From: Agapetus fuscipes
Taxonomy: Eukaryota; Arthropoda; Insecta; Trichoptera; Glossosomatidae
Length of the DNA stretch: 64,000 nt
Reading direction: 5' to 3'
Assembly (NCBI GenBank): GCA_951799405.1
Contig: OX637356.1
Location: forward strand, 11,369,229 to 11,433,228
The notes under the pieces: generated by a model
Database searches by the model: none
What the model saw: the letters and a program-made list of their open reading frames with translations, nothing else
Told to the model about the DNA's origin: nothing
Translations under genes and position numbers: made by a program
Shown: positions 20,637 through 31,059 of the stretch, one piece after another
Layout: every line of letters starts with the position of its first letter
Numbering within the stretch: the stretch's first letter is position 1

Positions 20637-20802
20637 CCTATAAGTCAAGGAACCGATTACTTAAAAAATAACCAAAAAAAGTCTTTGGTTAAAATTTCAA
20701 ACCATTTTAAAATATATTTGTTAGGGTTTGATGGTTCACACTGTCCATTGTATTTATTTTCATAAAAAAACACACTTTTTATTTTATATGCTTTTACGTT
20801 TT

Positions 20803-20823
20803 TGCCTCAAAAGGCATCATCAG
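20803..20823 (-). ncRNA. Hammerhead-like hairpin with canonical CTGATGA
   Basis: The minus strand has an exact CTGATGA, then the hairpin TGCCT-TTTG-AGGCA, then AAAA where GAAA is expected. Farther out, AAAAAAACACAC and GTGTGTTTTTTT could form a long stem. The catalytic guanine is replaced, so the motif may be dead. Confidence 0.3.
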
Positions 20824-21179
20824 AAACTGTGTGTGTTTTTTTTTTAAATAAAAACATTTTAAAATATATTTTTATTAAAAAAAATAAAAGAATTTTCCTT
20901 GTTACAACTTCATGTGAGCAAGCAATAATTTCCCATCGTACAAGCCATGTGATATCTGCAGATGTAATTCAATCACCGCCGTATGTAATTTCTGTACTTT
21001 TATGTACCGGAAAATCCACACAACAATGAGCGTGAACATTTATTTTTACTTCTCCCCATTACATACACAAAAGCAACACATACAGCAGCACCATCGACTT
21101 ATGATAATATGTGGAATATAAATTATTTTAATGAAAATATACATTATAATATCTGTACCCTTAGTCTTGTCTTGTATCC

Positions 21180-21690
21180 TGCCGCCATTCCTCTAGGGGT
21201 GGCCAGTACCGCCACACAAGTGCCTCCACTTGACTCTGTCCCTGCATCCTTCTTTCATCTCATCTAATTTCATCACTCTTTTCATGCATGCTCTTCTCTT
21301 GTTTCCACTCTGTAAATTCCATTCATTCGCAATCTCACTTATCTGATCAATCCATTCTTTTCTAGGTCTTCCCCTTCCACGCTTACCTATTACATTCCCT
21401 TTATACACTCTTTTTGTCAGTCGGTCTTCATTCATCCTTTCAATATGTCCAAACCATCGCATCACACTTCTTTGAACTTTCACTTTCACGCTTTCTTTTA
21501 CTCCGCATTCATTCAGAACCCATTCGTTTCTCACTTTATCTTTCAGTGTTTTTCCTGTCATACTTCTTAAATGAGCCATTTCTACGGTGCATACCTTATT
21601 TACTTCTCTTTCATTCACCTTCCATGACTCGCTTCCATACATCAGGGTCGGCAACAATATATAATTGTGTACCGCCATTTTCATTTTCAT
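21180..21690 (-). pseudogene. LINE reverse-transcriptase C-terminal region, 165 codons
   Basis: The frame from 21690 to 21193 carries LLPTLMYGSESWKVNE, then RWFGHIERMNEDRLTKRVY, then GKRGRGRPRKEWIDQI, and ends CGGTGHP. These blocks are typical of the region downstream of the reverse transcriptase in non-LTR retrotransposons that also yield many pseudo-genes annotated as craniofacial-development-like. The N-terminal endonuclease and the catalytic F/YxDD core are absent. A palindromic MITE sits right at its upstream edge. At least six further pieces of the same region occur in this window. Confidence 0.8.
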
Positions 21691-21693
21691 TTC

Positions 21694-21919
21694 AGTACGA
21701 GTTGCAAAACTTGAGTAATGTAAAGTTTACGGCAATTATTAAAGAGTAATTTCCCCCAAAATCTGCCGTTTTTGTTTGTTTAAACTTGATTTTCTTCATT
21801 ACTATAACTCTTTTGCTAAGACCATAAAGTGTAAGAAACAAAAACGGCAGATTTTGGGAGAAATCACTCTTGAATAATTTTCGTAAACTTTACTTTTCTC
21901 AAGTTTTGCAACTCGTACT
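21694..21919. mobile_element. Palindromic MITE (TA-flanked family)
   Basis: The arms AGTACGAGTTGCAAAACTTG and the complement at 21900-21919 continue through GTAAAGTTTACGG and AAAATCTGCCGTTTTTG. The centre holds CTTCATTACTATAACTC. A second copy at 60162-60404 shows longer ends and TA flanks. The arms share a module with the hAT at 43746. Confidence 0.8.
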
Positions 21920-21954
21920 AAGGGTACTGCTGTTTCAACTTACTTAAAAAAATG

Positions 21955-22245
21955 TCCGGTCGATAGCTCAGTTGGTAGAGTGCTTGCATTCCGTGCTAAG
22001 AGTCCGGGTTCGAATCCCACCGAGGGTGTTTCCCTAGAAATGATTTCCCGTTTCGGTGTTTATTTTAAAAACCCAAAATAAAATACCGGCAAGATTTACT
22101 CAGCCTTCACAATAAATGAGTACCAGCCCCTTAGGGAGCTGGGAACCTCGAACTTTAACTGAAGTTGTTGACGTAAGGCCGATTCCCTTACCTGTAAAAA
22201 TATACAGGTTCCACTCGCCACATGCGACCCCTTCGTTGAAGACCA
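21955..22245 (+). mobile_element. SINE family B, 3' truncated
   Basis: It has a well-preserved head (TAGCTCAGTTGGTAGAGTG, GGGTTCGAATCCC). It ends within CCACATGCGACCCCTTCG before the terminal block. Confidence 0.9.
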
Positions 22246-22352
22246 ATTCATACGACCACACAAAATGGATTTGCACAAAATGGCCTTATTTCGCATTACT
22301 ACACCACTGCAACGCTTTACAGGACTGAGACAAGTGTGGTCTTCTATAGTAT

Positions 22353-22654
22353 TGTTATGATTTTATTTGGGTTCTTTTCAAACTGCAATTTATTTTTCAA
22401 GATTTATTTTACACAATTTATGATTTTCAATGTACCTGATCACTTTTTCTAGCTCTTGGCTTATCCACTTCACGGCTCAATGTTTCAATCGACCTCCCCT
22501 CTATACCATTGCGGCTCGCTTATATAGGTACGAAAGGGACCATTCTAGTTTGTTCTAGATTATTATATATTGGGTTGTACCGGATCAGTCTACTATAATC
22601 TATTTAGACGGACACACACACAAGCAAACCTCACGAACTCTAACGTTCGTAACA
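22353..22654 (-). mobile_element. Solo LTR of a gypsy-type retrotransposon
   Basis: On the minus strand the 302 bp unit starts TGTTACGAACG and ends AAATCATAACA, so it has TG...CA ends with TGTTA/TAACA inverted tips. Inside are a TATA box (CCTATATAAGCG near 22526), a purine-rich downstream region and an AATAAA near the end, in the order expected of promoter and polyadenylation signals. The flanks GTAT and TTAT are a poor target duplication. No internal retroviral-type coding DNA lies beside it. Confidence 0.6.
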
Positions 22655-22942
22655 TTATGTATCGACGCAGTTAGTCGGTTTCTGCTCCTCTATGTTATTA
22701 CTCGATGTACAGAAGGCATGGACAAATATTACACAGATAAATCTAGCACGGAAGATAAGGTTTGTGTAATATTAGTGAGAATGTGGCGGTGGGTGAAATT
22801 TTATTTTTCATTTTTGCTGTCATAATTTCAAACTAATGGCAGTGAGTAATTTTTCAAGCATTCAACTTTGATCATTCAGAATTTTTTACTTCATATTTTT
22901 TTGTTTCATCTTTTTACAGTTTTTTTGTGTTACTATAATAAT

Positions 22943-23175
22943 CTCTATAATCTAAGTTGCAAAGATATATATATATAAACAATTTAGAATTCATTTTGAA
23001 TGCATGCCCACAAACAGACACGCGTAAGTTTGCGCTAATAATGCTGCTTCTGTCCTTACAAATTAAGATTTGCAATTTTTACAGGCCTCCACTGAAACAG
23101 AGGTGACATTGGCCAAGTGAACAATTTTATACAGCATGGGTGGTCAGCCGCATACCAGCCTATAAGTTAATGAAC
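22943..23175 (-). mobile_element. SINE-like family A copy
   Basis: The minus strand runs from TTATAGGCTGGTATGCGGC to a TAGATT-type tail. It has lost part of the GGCAAGAGTTGC block. Confidence 0.8.
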
Positions 23176-23184
23176 ATAGACATG

Positions 23185-23345
23185 TGAAAGGAAAAGGTAG
23201 ACTGAGAAAAGTATGGTTGGATCAGATTGATAAAGAAAAAATGTGATGGATACGAATGAATTTAACGAGGTATTCAAGGATAGGAAAAATAGAGGCAAAT
23301 ATGCAGAGACTCTGGCCACCCTTAGTGGAATAGCGACAGAGTTTC
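23185..23345 (+). pseudogene. LINE C-terminal fragment
   Basis: It encodes KGRLRKVWLDQI, equivalent to GRPRKEWIDQI in the 21180 copy, and a shifted remnant of the DEMKE block. It ends with CTGGCCACCCTTAGTGG. Confidence 0.65.
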
Positions 23346-23349
23346 AGTT

Positions 23350-25260
23350 GTGAAATTTCCAAGACTATCTATTTTTGCTACGACAATTTAAGCACATATT
23401 AAATGGGTAATAACAATTACTAGGTCTGTCCACCCTTGCATGACCCTGTGTGATATTTTCCCCTGTAATTTGGCTCGCGAACACCAGAGGATGGTGCTAT
23501 CACCCCTTGATAGTTAATCCCTTATTCCTATAGCTCCCCCAAGCTCAGCGTCAGTGTACCCGTGGCCTTCAAATAAAGGCAATCTTGAAAAATCAACCAT
23601 TCTAGTGCTGAAATAAGTGAAATGAACGGTGTTCTAAACAATAATGATCCAATTTTATTGATTGTAGAGGCATTAACTTTGTAATCGTTCATCATCATCA
23701 TCACGAAAACAAAGTTGCTTTTCTTTTATCTTTAATAATGATCCATATCGACAAGGCAGTAAGGCATAAGCGACATAAACTAAATTGTTCAGAAGAGCAG
23801 TTTAAAGTTTGAGACTGCAGAAAAATGTCATAACTTTTTTATTTTTTATTATATCGAATTAAAAAAATAAAGGCATTTATTGACATTCCAATTAATGTGG
23901 TTTTACGATGTTTTACGATTTTTTTATGTCACAAGCGACTTTAGGACAAAAAAGCCAAAATCTTGTAAGTTACACCAAAACTATACTTACTTCGAAAACG
24001 CAGTTGTTTTCTTGTGCATAAACAACACAAAAATCATCGTAGAGCTATGGGAGTTAGCGCATTAGAAAGAGCGGAAAATTTCAAGTAGGTTAGCACATAC
24101 ATAACTTATTTTTGACCAACATGTTATTTATGTAACTGCATAAAAATTTAATTATTATTCAACGTTCAGTTGACAATTCAACGGGGTCTACACAAATGAG
24201 CTGAGATTTTTTTTTAATTACTCGACTGGTTTGCCAAGGATAAAGTATTGTTTTGATTTACGGGTTCTACTTAATTAAAATTGAGGATATTTATTTTGCA
24301 CAATCTATTTCAGATACGTGTCACATTCGGATCGTACACGGAGTTGCTTTTGAACTGTATAGCTCAACGGTTTGGATACTTCTGGTGATAGAGCATCTCG
24401 GTCTTTATTTATAGGTGAGAATATGGGTTATTTTCGAAACATTTAGAACTGATACATGTGAAATTTCGCCAGAGCATTTTACTTAGAATATTCGAGTAAA
24501 CACTTACACAATTTTGAATAAATACTAATACAATTATTTAAGAACCTACATCTAGAAGCATTACAGACACAACTCACACAATAACACATTCGCAAAAATG
24601 TCACACGCCTCTATGTGACTAGCGTCCTTAACCAGTAACAAATTATTTGTTTGCTTTTTCCCTAGCAACCCGCCCATATGATAATGCGTGTAGAATTTGT
24701 GCCAATTCCATTATGTTCAAAGGATCTGAGCATCCTAAACTAGTGACGTCACTGCGCCGAGAAGAAAATGTAAAACGTATAGGATCTGGATTTTCTTGTG
24801 AAATTCACGCTGACTAGCAACGAACAAGCACACATAAGGCTTTTCAGGTGACATACATACAAAAACAGCACTAACTAAATAAATATTCTTAATCTATTTA
24901 TTTATTGAATCAGCGCTATTTACACATAAGCAAACGCAGTCTAGTTTCGAACACCTTGGTTAATACGTTAGCCCATTCATTCATCCCTCCTTCCTTTCAT
25001 CCCCTATAGAGTAGTAACAGTAAGTTAATCGTACGCCTCCCTTAGTGGATAGAGACGTCATGAAGACGTGACGAGAATCCACTATGCAATGCTGATCCTT
25101 TTGGCCCTGAGCTAACAGCTAAAAAATACTAATTGTCCACACGCGTAGTGAGAAAATAGCCTCGATGAAGCCTTAAAGGATTGTAAAGTAAGTATCAAAC
25201 ATTGCGTCGATTCCCCTCGATCACGTGAGTCGAAAAAATGTCGATAAACTAAAGCACTAT
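23350..25260. other. Long stretch without a supported gene
   Basis: A patch at 23650-23735 repeats the flank of the 6623 foldback element (TTTTATTGATTGTAGAGGC). A SINE C tail piece lies at 24830-24900 (ACAAAAACAGCACTAACTAAA). At 25190-25260 there is a family M fragment. The frame at 23880-24065 has no recognisable domain. Confidence 0.45.
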
Positions 25261-25267
25261 AGTAACT

Positions 25268-25378
25268 AATTGTCGGTAGCTTAGTCGTAGAGTGCATGCA
25301 TTCCACGCCATGAGCTCTGGTTCGAATCCCACCGAGTGTGTCATACGAGTATTATATGTGTAGCTTAGTTGCGTTACT
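25268..25378 (+). mobile_element. SINE family B with internal deletion
   Basis: The head (TCGGTAGCTTAGTCGTAGAG, B box GGTTCGAATCCC) is fused to the terminal ATTATATGTGTAGCTTAGTT. Head and tail alone survive, as at 17826. Confidence 0.8.
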
Positions 25379-25432
25379 AAGGTTATTGATAAATTAATTG
25401 TTAATTGTAAACATGTAATTTATTGTCTATGT

Positions 25433-25557
25433 TCATTAACTTATAGGTTGGTATGCCGCTGACCACGCATGCTGCAGAAAATGGTTCACTATGCCGATGT
25501 CACCCCTGTTTTAGGGAAGGTTGGCAAGATTTGCAGGGTGTATGTTCATTTGACTTG
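25433..25557 (+). mobile_element. SINE-like family A, 3' part replaced by minisatellite
   Basis: GGTTGGTATGCCGCTGACC to TATGTTCATTTGA is present. The tandem array then starts at once. Confidence 0.75.
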
Positions 25558-25757
25558 TTTGAATATTGATCTTGTTTGAATATTGAGGGTTTTTGTTTGA
25601 ATATTGATCTTGTTTAAATATTGATCTTGTTTGAATATTGAAGGGTCTTGATTGAATATTGATCTCGTTTAAATATTGAGGGGTTTTGTTTGAACATTGA
25701 TCTTGTTTAAATATTGGTCTTGTTTGAATATTGAGGGGTCTTGTTTAAATATTGATG
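25556..25757 (+). repeat. Minisatellite, about 17 bp unit
   Basis: About a dozen units of TCTTGTTTGAATATTGA occur, some carrying AGGGG inserts or TTTAAAT variants. A GATGCTTTTAATAGCAACGACC piece of SINE C follows. Confidence 0.85.
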
Positions 25758-25913
25758 CTTTTAATAGCAACGACCAAGCTCGTAGAGGGCTCTTGATAGC
25801 AGATCAATTTTGATCTCTTCAGAAATTAATTAAAAAAAAACAACTTGTGACGTAAAATAGCCGAGAGATTGTTTATAATATACGTACTCCATTCCTTTTT
25901 CTTTCCTTCACCT

Positions 25914-26166
25914 CTAACGGTGCTATTCTTAAATATTTTAGTCGTCCGTTCAGCCTACGCTTTGACAAACTAATGATGCATTTGTATAAAGACCTGTCAA
26001 TCCAAGATGGCCGCAAGTGAAAAGTTGATTAGACTTCATACAAATATGACAGATATTCGGTAGGTAAAAATAACCATAGTGATGAGACTTCCAGCCCAGG
26101 CATCATTAGTTTGTCAAAGTGTGGGATCAACCGACGACTAAAATGTCTTAGAATAGCCCCGCTAGA
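25914..26166. mobile_element. MITE with 60 bp inverted arms
   Basis: The left arm (GGTGCTATTCTTAAATATTT, TTTAGTCGTC, CTTTGACAAACTAATGATGC) pairs with 26098-26166. CTA lies on both sides of the arms, a possible 3 bp target duplication. The interior contains AAGATGGCCGCAAGTG. The superfamily is unassigned. Confidence 0.65.
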
Positions 26167-26169
26167 TAT

Positions 26170-26570
26170 TAATCTTTAACGTAATGCCCCGGAATACCTT
26201 GATTCGAGAACCAAACACTGCACGCTAAAAGAAAACCCGTTCCAATAAATCTATCAGCGGCAGATAGATGGCGCCGCGTCTCAGGGTCCTCCCTACTTCC
26301 TGGGGATCCCAAGAGGGCGGCATCTATGTAACCCGACCTCCACACAGTCGGACGGCATCAGGGACGAATGTCTGTGTGCTGCGCCAAGAGTGTTAGCTTT
26401 CACGTACTGATGTGAGATTACTAGATGAAACTTGCAGGTTTTAATTTTGTAATAATTGCATTCAATTTAAAGACAACGAGTATGTAGTCTAGTGTTAAAT
26501 GTTATGGACTCATGCTCTAAAGGTCATGAGTTCAAATCCCGGTGGAATACATTTTTTTTTTCAAATAGCG
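26170..26570. other. Short GC-richer patch, unassigned
   Basis: 26260-26390 is richer in GC than the flanks (AGATGGCGCCGCGTC, CCCGACCTCCACACAGTCGG). It reads in no clear frame and matches none of the local families. Confidence 0.3.
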
Positions 26571-26571
26571 A

Positions 26572-26655
26572 TACTTTAAAGGTAAAATGAATAAGTGACA
26601 TATTGAGCTAATATGGGTTTTTCATGTAAATGCACTTTTTTCCTATTTTCTACTC
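26572..26655 (+). repeat. Dispersed family F fragment
   Basis: AAGGTAAAATGAATAAGTGAC and AATGCACTTTTTTCCTATTT recur near 35605-35720 and, inverted, at 39935-40030. The element class is unknown. Confidence 0.5.
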
Positions 26656-26900
26656 CTTCATTGACTTATGGGTTGGTATGAGGCTGACCACCCATACTGT
26701 AAAATATGGTTCACTTTGCCAATGCCACCCTTATTTCAGAGAAGTTCGGCAAGAGTTGCAGGGTTTATGTTCATTTGAGATTGGGTTTTATATTGTAGAT
26801 CCACATGCGGCATGTGTTAGCGCGAAGTTATACGTGTCTGCTTGTGCAAATGCATTTAATATGAATCTCAAATGATATATATTTTTGCAACTTAGATTAA
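26652..26900 (+). mobile_element. SINE-like family A, near complete
   Basis: It runs from ATTGACTTATGGGTTGG to CAACTTAGATTAAG and belongs to subtype 1 (CACATGCGGCATGTG). Confidence 0.85.
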
Positions 26901-27140
26901 GAATAACTGGCTTATCTATCAAACTTAATACATCCAACCTTTCGTGTTATACATTCAAGGGTGGATGTATAGTTGCACTAGATAAGTGGTGTGCATTGCT
27001 TTAATCGCTCTGTACGGGGAACACGGACGCGACAGCTAAATTCCTAATGCACACTCTAAACTCTTAAGGACGCCTGCAGCATAACATCTGCACTCAAGTA
27101 CAAAGAATTCACACAAACTCCCTTCGATCGTGTGAATAGA

Positions 27141-27520
27141 AAAATGAATGGAAATTAAAGCACTCACTAGGTGTGCTGTCTTATTTTCAATACATTTTCA
27201 TTCCCGCTGTCGAGGGGAGTTTACTAAAATGTTTTTTACTCGAGGAACTGTAACCTCAAATATTAGACGTTACGTATGAACTTGTCTAAGGCGTTTTGCC
27301 AATAAATGTATGGAAACTAAAGCACACACTAGGTGTACTCTCGTATTTTCCGTACAATTTTCAAATCCCTTAGCGATACGCTTTCGAGGGAAGTTTATGT
27401 GAATGTCTTTTATTCGGGGTACTGTAAACTATACCTCAAATATTTAATTTTACGTATAAACTCATCCAAGTCGTTTTGCCAATAAATGTATGGAAACTGA
27501 TACACTCACTTCAGGTGTTA
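27141..27520. repeat. Family M units in tandem (160-180 bp)
   Basis: AATGTATGGAAACTAAAGCAC recurs at 27302 and 27482 with a first unit near 27143. Each is followed by CACTAGGTGTGCTGTC, a TATTTTC block and a CGAGGGGAGTTTA block. Related single units occur at 12415, 33290, 38170 and 55290. Confidence 0.65.
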
Positions 27521-27747
27521 TTTAAGTTCCGATATTTTTTTTGGTGAACGTTATTGGTAATTTTTAACGAAAAGTTTGGAGGGCAGAGTCAAGTGCACAT
27601 GTAAATTTTTATTTTTTTGTTTTTTTCCTAGATTTTAGTTCTCAAGAAAATTTTCTTGTTTTTTTTTTAGAAAACCTTCATCCTTGATTTGAAGTATTAA
27701 ATATATTTTTTGTTGATAGGTCTTACTCAAGACCTGCCTCAGTATAT

Positions 27748-27996
27748 GCAACTCAACTAAGCTACACACAAAGTGTTACTTCTAACCTGCGTTATCCCAG
27801 AAGGGGTCGAATGGGGAGAGTTGAGACCTTTTTATTTTCACGGGTAAGGGGGCCAGCCTCACACAATCTGTGAAGGTTTTCCAGCTTTCGAAAGCTGAGT
27901 AAGCCTTGGTATTTATTTTGAGATTGTAATAAACAACGATACGGTAAATAATTTCTGACATCCTCAGTGAGATCGAACCCTTGCCCTCGGCAGGAA
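27748..27996 (-). mobile_element. SINE family B, diverged
   Basis: It has AACTAAGCTACACACAAAGTG at the plus-strand left, a GGCTGAGTAAGCCTT-type block (AAGCTGAGTAAGCCTTGG) and GTGAGATCGAACCC as a decayed B box. The A box is lost. Confidence 0.7.
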
Positions 27997-28129
27997 AAAA
28001 TAATAAAATAAACAAGAACAAATACAAGTTAGCTCCTACTATTTTGATGAAGGTTTCATTAAGAAAAATATAACTTTGGTATTGAATATGCAATAGAATA
28101 CAAAAACATACACATTTTTGTAAAATAAT

Positions 28130-28430
28130 CCTGTGCGGGAGACTCCCTAGATTCTAGAGACTCTAGGGGTCTATGACACTTGTAGTTTCGCAGAAGTGTA
28201 CGAGCTTGGTCGTCACTACAAAGCGCCAATACTCAAGCAAGTCCCAGTTGCTGTAAGGCTGGATGGACCTTTGGTGACCGGTCATTGGTAAAGGTTAATG
28301 AATTTTTCAACCCAGCGAAGAGCAAATTTGAAAATATAAATGGTATATTTTTTGTGCTCCGCCGGAAGTCGAACCCACAACCTTCTCATTCAGAGTCCGT
28401 AGTGCTACCACTGAGCTACGGACCGGTCAT
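28130..28430 (-). mobile_element. SINE family C with extended 3' end
   Basis: Beyond CGAGCTTGGTCGTC the plus strand continues leftward into TCCTGTGCGGGAGACTCCC. The same extension occurs beside the C copies at 54303 and 42985-43090. The head on the minus strand reads GGTCCGTAGCTCAGTGG. The frame at 28285-28518 is a shadow. Confidence 0.8.
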
Positions 28431-28431
28431 A

Positions 28432-28556
28432 CATAAAAAACAACTCTCACATTACCATTTTTTTCTTAGCTCAGATTGGGTAGAATGTAACAATTTCATT
28501 GAAGATAATCATTGGTAGATAATCCAAACAAGCACTGGGGGGACGAAATGACGTAC
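28432..28556. repeat. Family E fragment, rearranged
   Basis: AACAACTCTCACATTA and TTTCTTAGCTCAGATTG are family E words in inverse order. CAAACAAGCACTGG is in direct order. The copy is rearranged or forms part of a longer foldback. Confidence 0.4.
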
Positions 28557-28604
28557 TTACGTTGCTAGAAAAAAAGTGTTGAATTTTCCAGTATGAAAAA
28601 AAAA

Positions 28605-28835
28605 GTTAAATGAAGAAGGAAGAAGGGAAAAAAGGTGATGGATATGAATGAATTGAAAGAGGTATGTAAGGATAGGAAAAAATGGAAGCAACTCTGCAGA
28701 GGCTCTGGCCACCCCTAGCGGAATGGCGACAGAGTTACAGTTACAGTTACAGTTATGACTCTGGAGGAAATGAAAGAAGTATGTAAGGATATAAAGAAAT
28801 GGCGGTTGATCTGTAATGTTGGGGGCTAGGGTTTA
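28605..28835 (+). pseudogene. LINE C-terminal fragments, two in a row
   Basis: 28630-28713 encodes VMDMNELKEVCKDRKKWKQL ending GSGHP and a stop. 28755-28828 encodes VMTLEEMKEVCKDIKKWRL. The two correspond to the variants at 21180 and 41515, joined by a GTTACA repeat. Confidence 0.75.
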
Positions 28836-28931
28836 TTAAAGTGAAATTGGTTTTATGATTGAGTTTTTTTTAGTGTCCATGTATATAATATTATTATTTG
28901 TTGATTTAAAAAAATGTAATTTGTCATGTAT

Positions 28932-29138
28932 GTTCCTTGACTTATAGGTTGGTATGCGGCTGACCACCCATACTGTAAAAAAAAAAATGGTTCACTTTGC
29001 CAATGTCACCACTGTTTCAGGGAAGGACGGCAAGAGTTGCAGGGCTTATGTTCATTTGAGATTGGGTTTTTATATTGTAGGCCCACATGCGGTATGTGTT
29101 AGCGCGAAATTATACATGTCTGCTTGTGGGAATGCAGT
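28932..29138 (+). mobile_element. SINE-like family A, 3' truncated by SINE B
   Basis: It covers CCTTGACTTATAGGTTGG through GCTTGTGGGAATGCA, then stops where family B begins. Confidence 0.85.
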
Positions 29139-29149
29139 TGGCACAAAAA

Positions 29150-29317
29150 AAAATATTACCATCCCCCTCGCGAGCTGGGAAACCTCCACTACACCTGAAG
29201 TTGCTGGCGTGAGGCTGCCCACTAACCTATAAAAATAAATAGTTTAACTCAGCACATGCGAACCCTTCGGGGAGAACGTGGCAAGGAGTTACACTATATG
29301 TGTAGTTTTGTTGCGTT
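29150..29317 (+). mobile_element. SINE family B, head missing
   Basis: GAGCTGGGAAACCTCCACT to ACTATATGTGTAG is present. The junction with family A is A-rich. Confidence 0.75.
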
Positions 29318-29319
29318 GA

Positions 29320-30080
29320 TAATTTATGTATGTTCCTAATGGACTCCTAAACCAATCAACCGAATATAATTTTTTTTAAGGACACACGTAAAATATTTTT
29401 AAATCTTTACTGAGAAGTTTAATGTCGAGCAGATTGCAAACAATTTGTTTCCCCCATATTTCTTTTTTTTTTCAAATAAAATTTATCGAAAATATGCCCC
29501 CTTAAGCCCCTAATTCCTGGCTAAGGTGCTCATTAGATTTTTTTATATTTGTAAGGAAACATGTAAATTTCTCTTCAAATGTATCGTGTAAACTTTGACA
29601 TCGATCGGATTACCCTTTTGTGACTTGTTATAGGGGATTGGTAGCTACGTAGAATGATAACTCATGTGTGGAGCAAACTTGGCCCTTGCAGAGCCGAACT
29701 GATCTTATTGTTAATGTGACAGCAAAATACAGGGACGGATCAGAGTATTAAATAATATTCAAATAGTAAACAAATATAGTTAGAAAGATTTATACATGCA
29801 AAAAAAATCTCGGCAAAAATAAAATATTAATTGTTCTTCGTCTTACTAACACGGTCGTGTGACGTCATAAATTGTTGGTCTTTGTCAAATGTGCAGACAT
29901 CATTACTAATTTATAAAGATGGCTTGTAGGCTTAGTGGTTTTAGGCAATGCTGCGCAGTGTATGTTTCCAGGTTTGAAAACCCTGGGGTGGAAGTCTCAA
30001 TGGCCGTCGATAGATCTTACTGCATCTATTTTACGATAGGACGGGAAAAAACATGGCGGCGCACCACATGCGACCTTATC
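29320..30080. other. Intergenic DNA, no gene
   Basis: Only the third copy of the 10132 repeat (29979-30045, CCTGGGGTGGAAGTCTCAA) was recognised. Confidence 0.45.
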
Positions 30081-30084
30081 TAAT

Positions 30085-30280
30085 ATAATTTAATCTAAAT
30101 TGCAAAGATATATTTTAACATTGGAAATTCATAATATATATTTTCTCACAAGCTGACACGTATAAGGTCGCGCTTAAACATGCCGCATGTTGACTTACAA
30201 TGTAAAAACCCAAATCTTAAAGCAAAATACACCCCGCATGGGTGGTCAGCCGCATACCAACCTACATATAAGTTTAGGAA
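30085..30280 (-). mobile_element. SINE-like family A, internally deleted
   Basis: The CCTGTTTCAGG and GGTTCACTTTGCC blocks are missing. Both ends are intact. Confidence 0.75.
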
Positions 30281-30525
30281 CAAAGACAATAAATTATGTT
30301 TTACAATTAGCAAATATTCTATAGAAATGTAAAAAAATATACGAAATTATAATTTGAAAACCCTAGCCGCCAACATTAAAGCAAGAAGTTATGCTATATG
30401 TGTAACTTAGTAGTGGTAGCGTTAGGTAAATTTTTCACTTTTATAAATGCAATACATTGCAAACTTCCCATTATTTATTTGTTTTCGTTGCACATTTCAA
30501 TGGTGCGAACAAACTGGATTTACAC

Positions 30526-30600
30526 AGTCGGTTACGATTTACGCAGTCGGTTACGATTTACGCAGTCGGTTACGATTAACACAGTCGGTTACGATTGTTT
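30526..30600 (+). repeat. Minisatellite, about 19 bp unit, four copies
   Basis: ACGCAGTCGGTTACGATTT occurs four times with small changes. A GC-rich unassigned patch (30605-30760) follows. Confidence 0.85.
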
Positions 30601-30604
30601 TTAA

Positions 30605-30760
30605 TTGAATAACGGATCGGCCCGTGCTGTCCCGGCCGCGCCTGCGCCCGCCGCCTTGGCACAGATCCACCCCGGGATTCACTTTGCGCCCGAGGCCGGT
30701 TTTTTAATCGACCCCGAGCCGGTATTCGCTCTCTCTGCACCAGCGGAAAGCTCAACAGTA
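30605..30760. other. GC-rich patch, unassigned
   Basis: Words such as GTCCCGGCCGCGCCTGCGCC and CGACCCCGAGCCGG stand out from the AT-rich flanks. No frame or family was recognised. Confidence 0.35.
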
Positions 30761-30869
30761 TTGTATACGGCAGTGATGTGAAACATTTTGCTTGGTTTGC
30801 ACTCTTTTGTGGTAAAAAAAGATCGCTACTTAAAGACCAATTCTGTCAAATATGACTTTTTAATGCAGT

Positions 30870-31050
30870 TGTCTTGAATGAAATTCTAAAGAATCTGAGC
30901 TTAGAAGAAACGTAAAACTCGATAATGTGAGAGTTGTTTTAAATATTTTTTAAATCAATGTCCTGTTTTCATAAGACACATTGGTCCAGTACACATGCAA
31001 ACATTGCTCATGTAAAATTAGATTAATGCTTTATACGGCAAACAAGAACT
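30870..31050 (+). repeat. Dispersed family E copy
   Basis: TCTGAGCTTAGAAGAAACG, GTGAGAGTTGTTTTAAA, CATAAGACACATTGGTCCAG and ACAAACATTGCTCATG-type words match the copies at 17345 and 59446. Confidence 0.55.
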
Positions 31051-31059
31051 AAGGCAGCG

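Larger units (their letters stand above)
19251..20654 (-). mobile_element. SINE-like family A split by a hAT element
   Basis: The copy runs from the tail at 19251 to CAACCTATAAG at 19494. Its last bases (CCTATAAGTCAAGG) reappear at 20637 after the hAT insertion. Confidence 0.85.
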
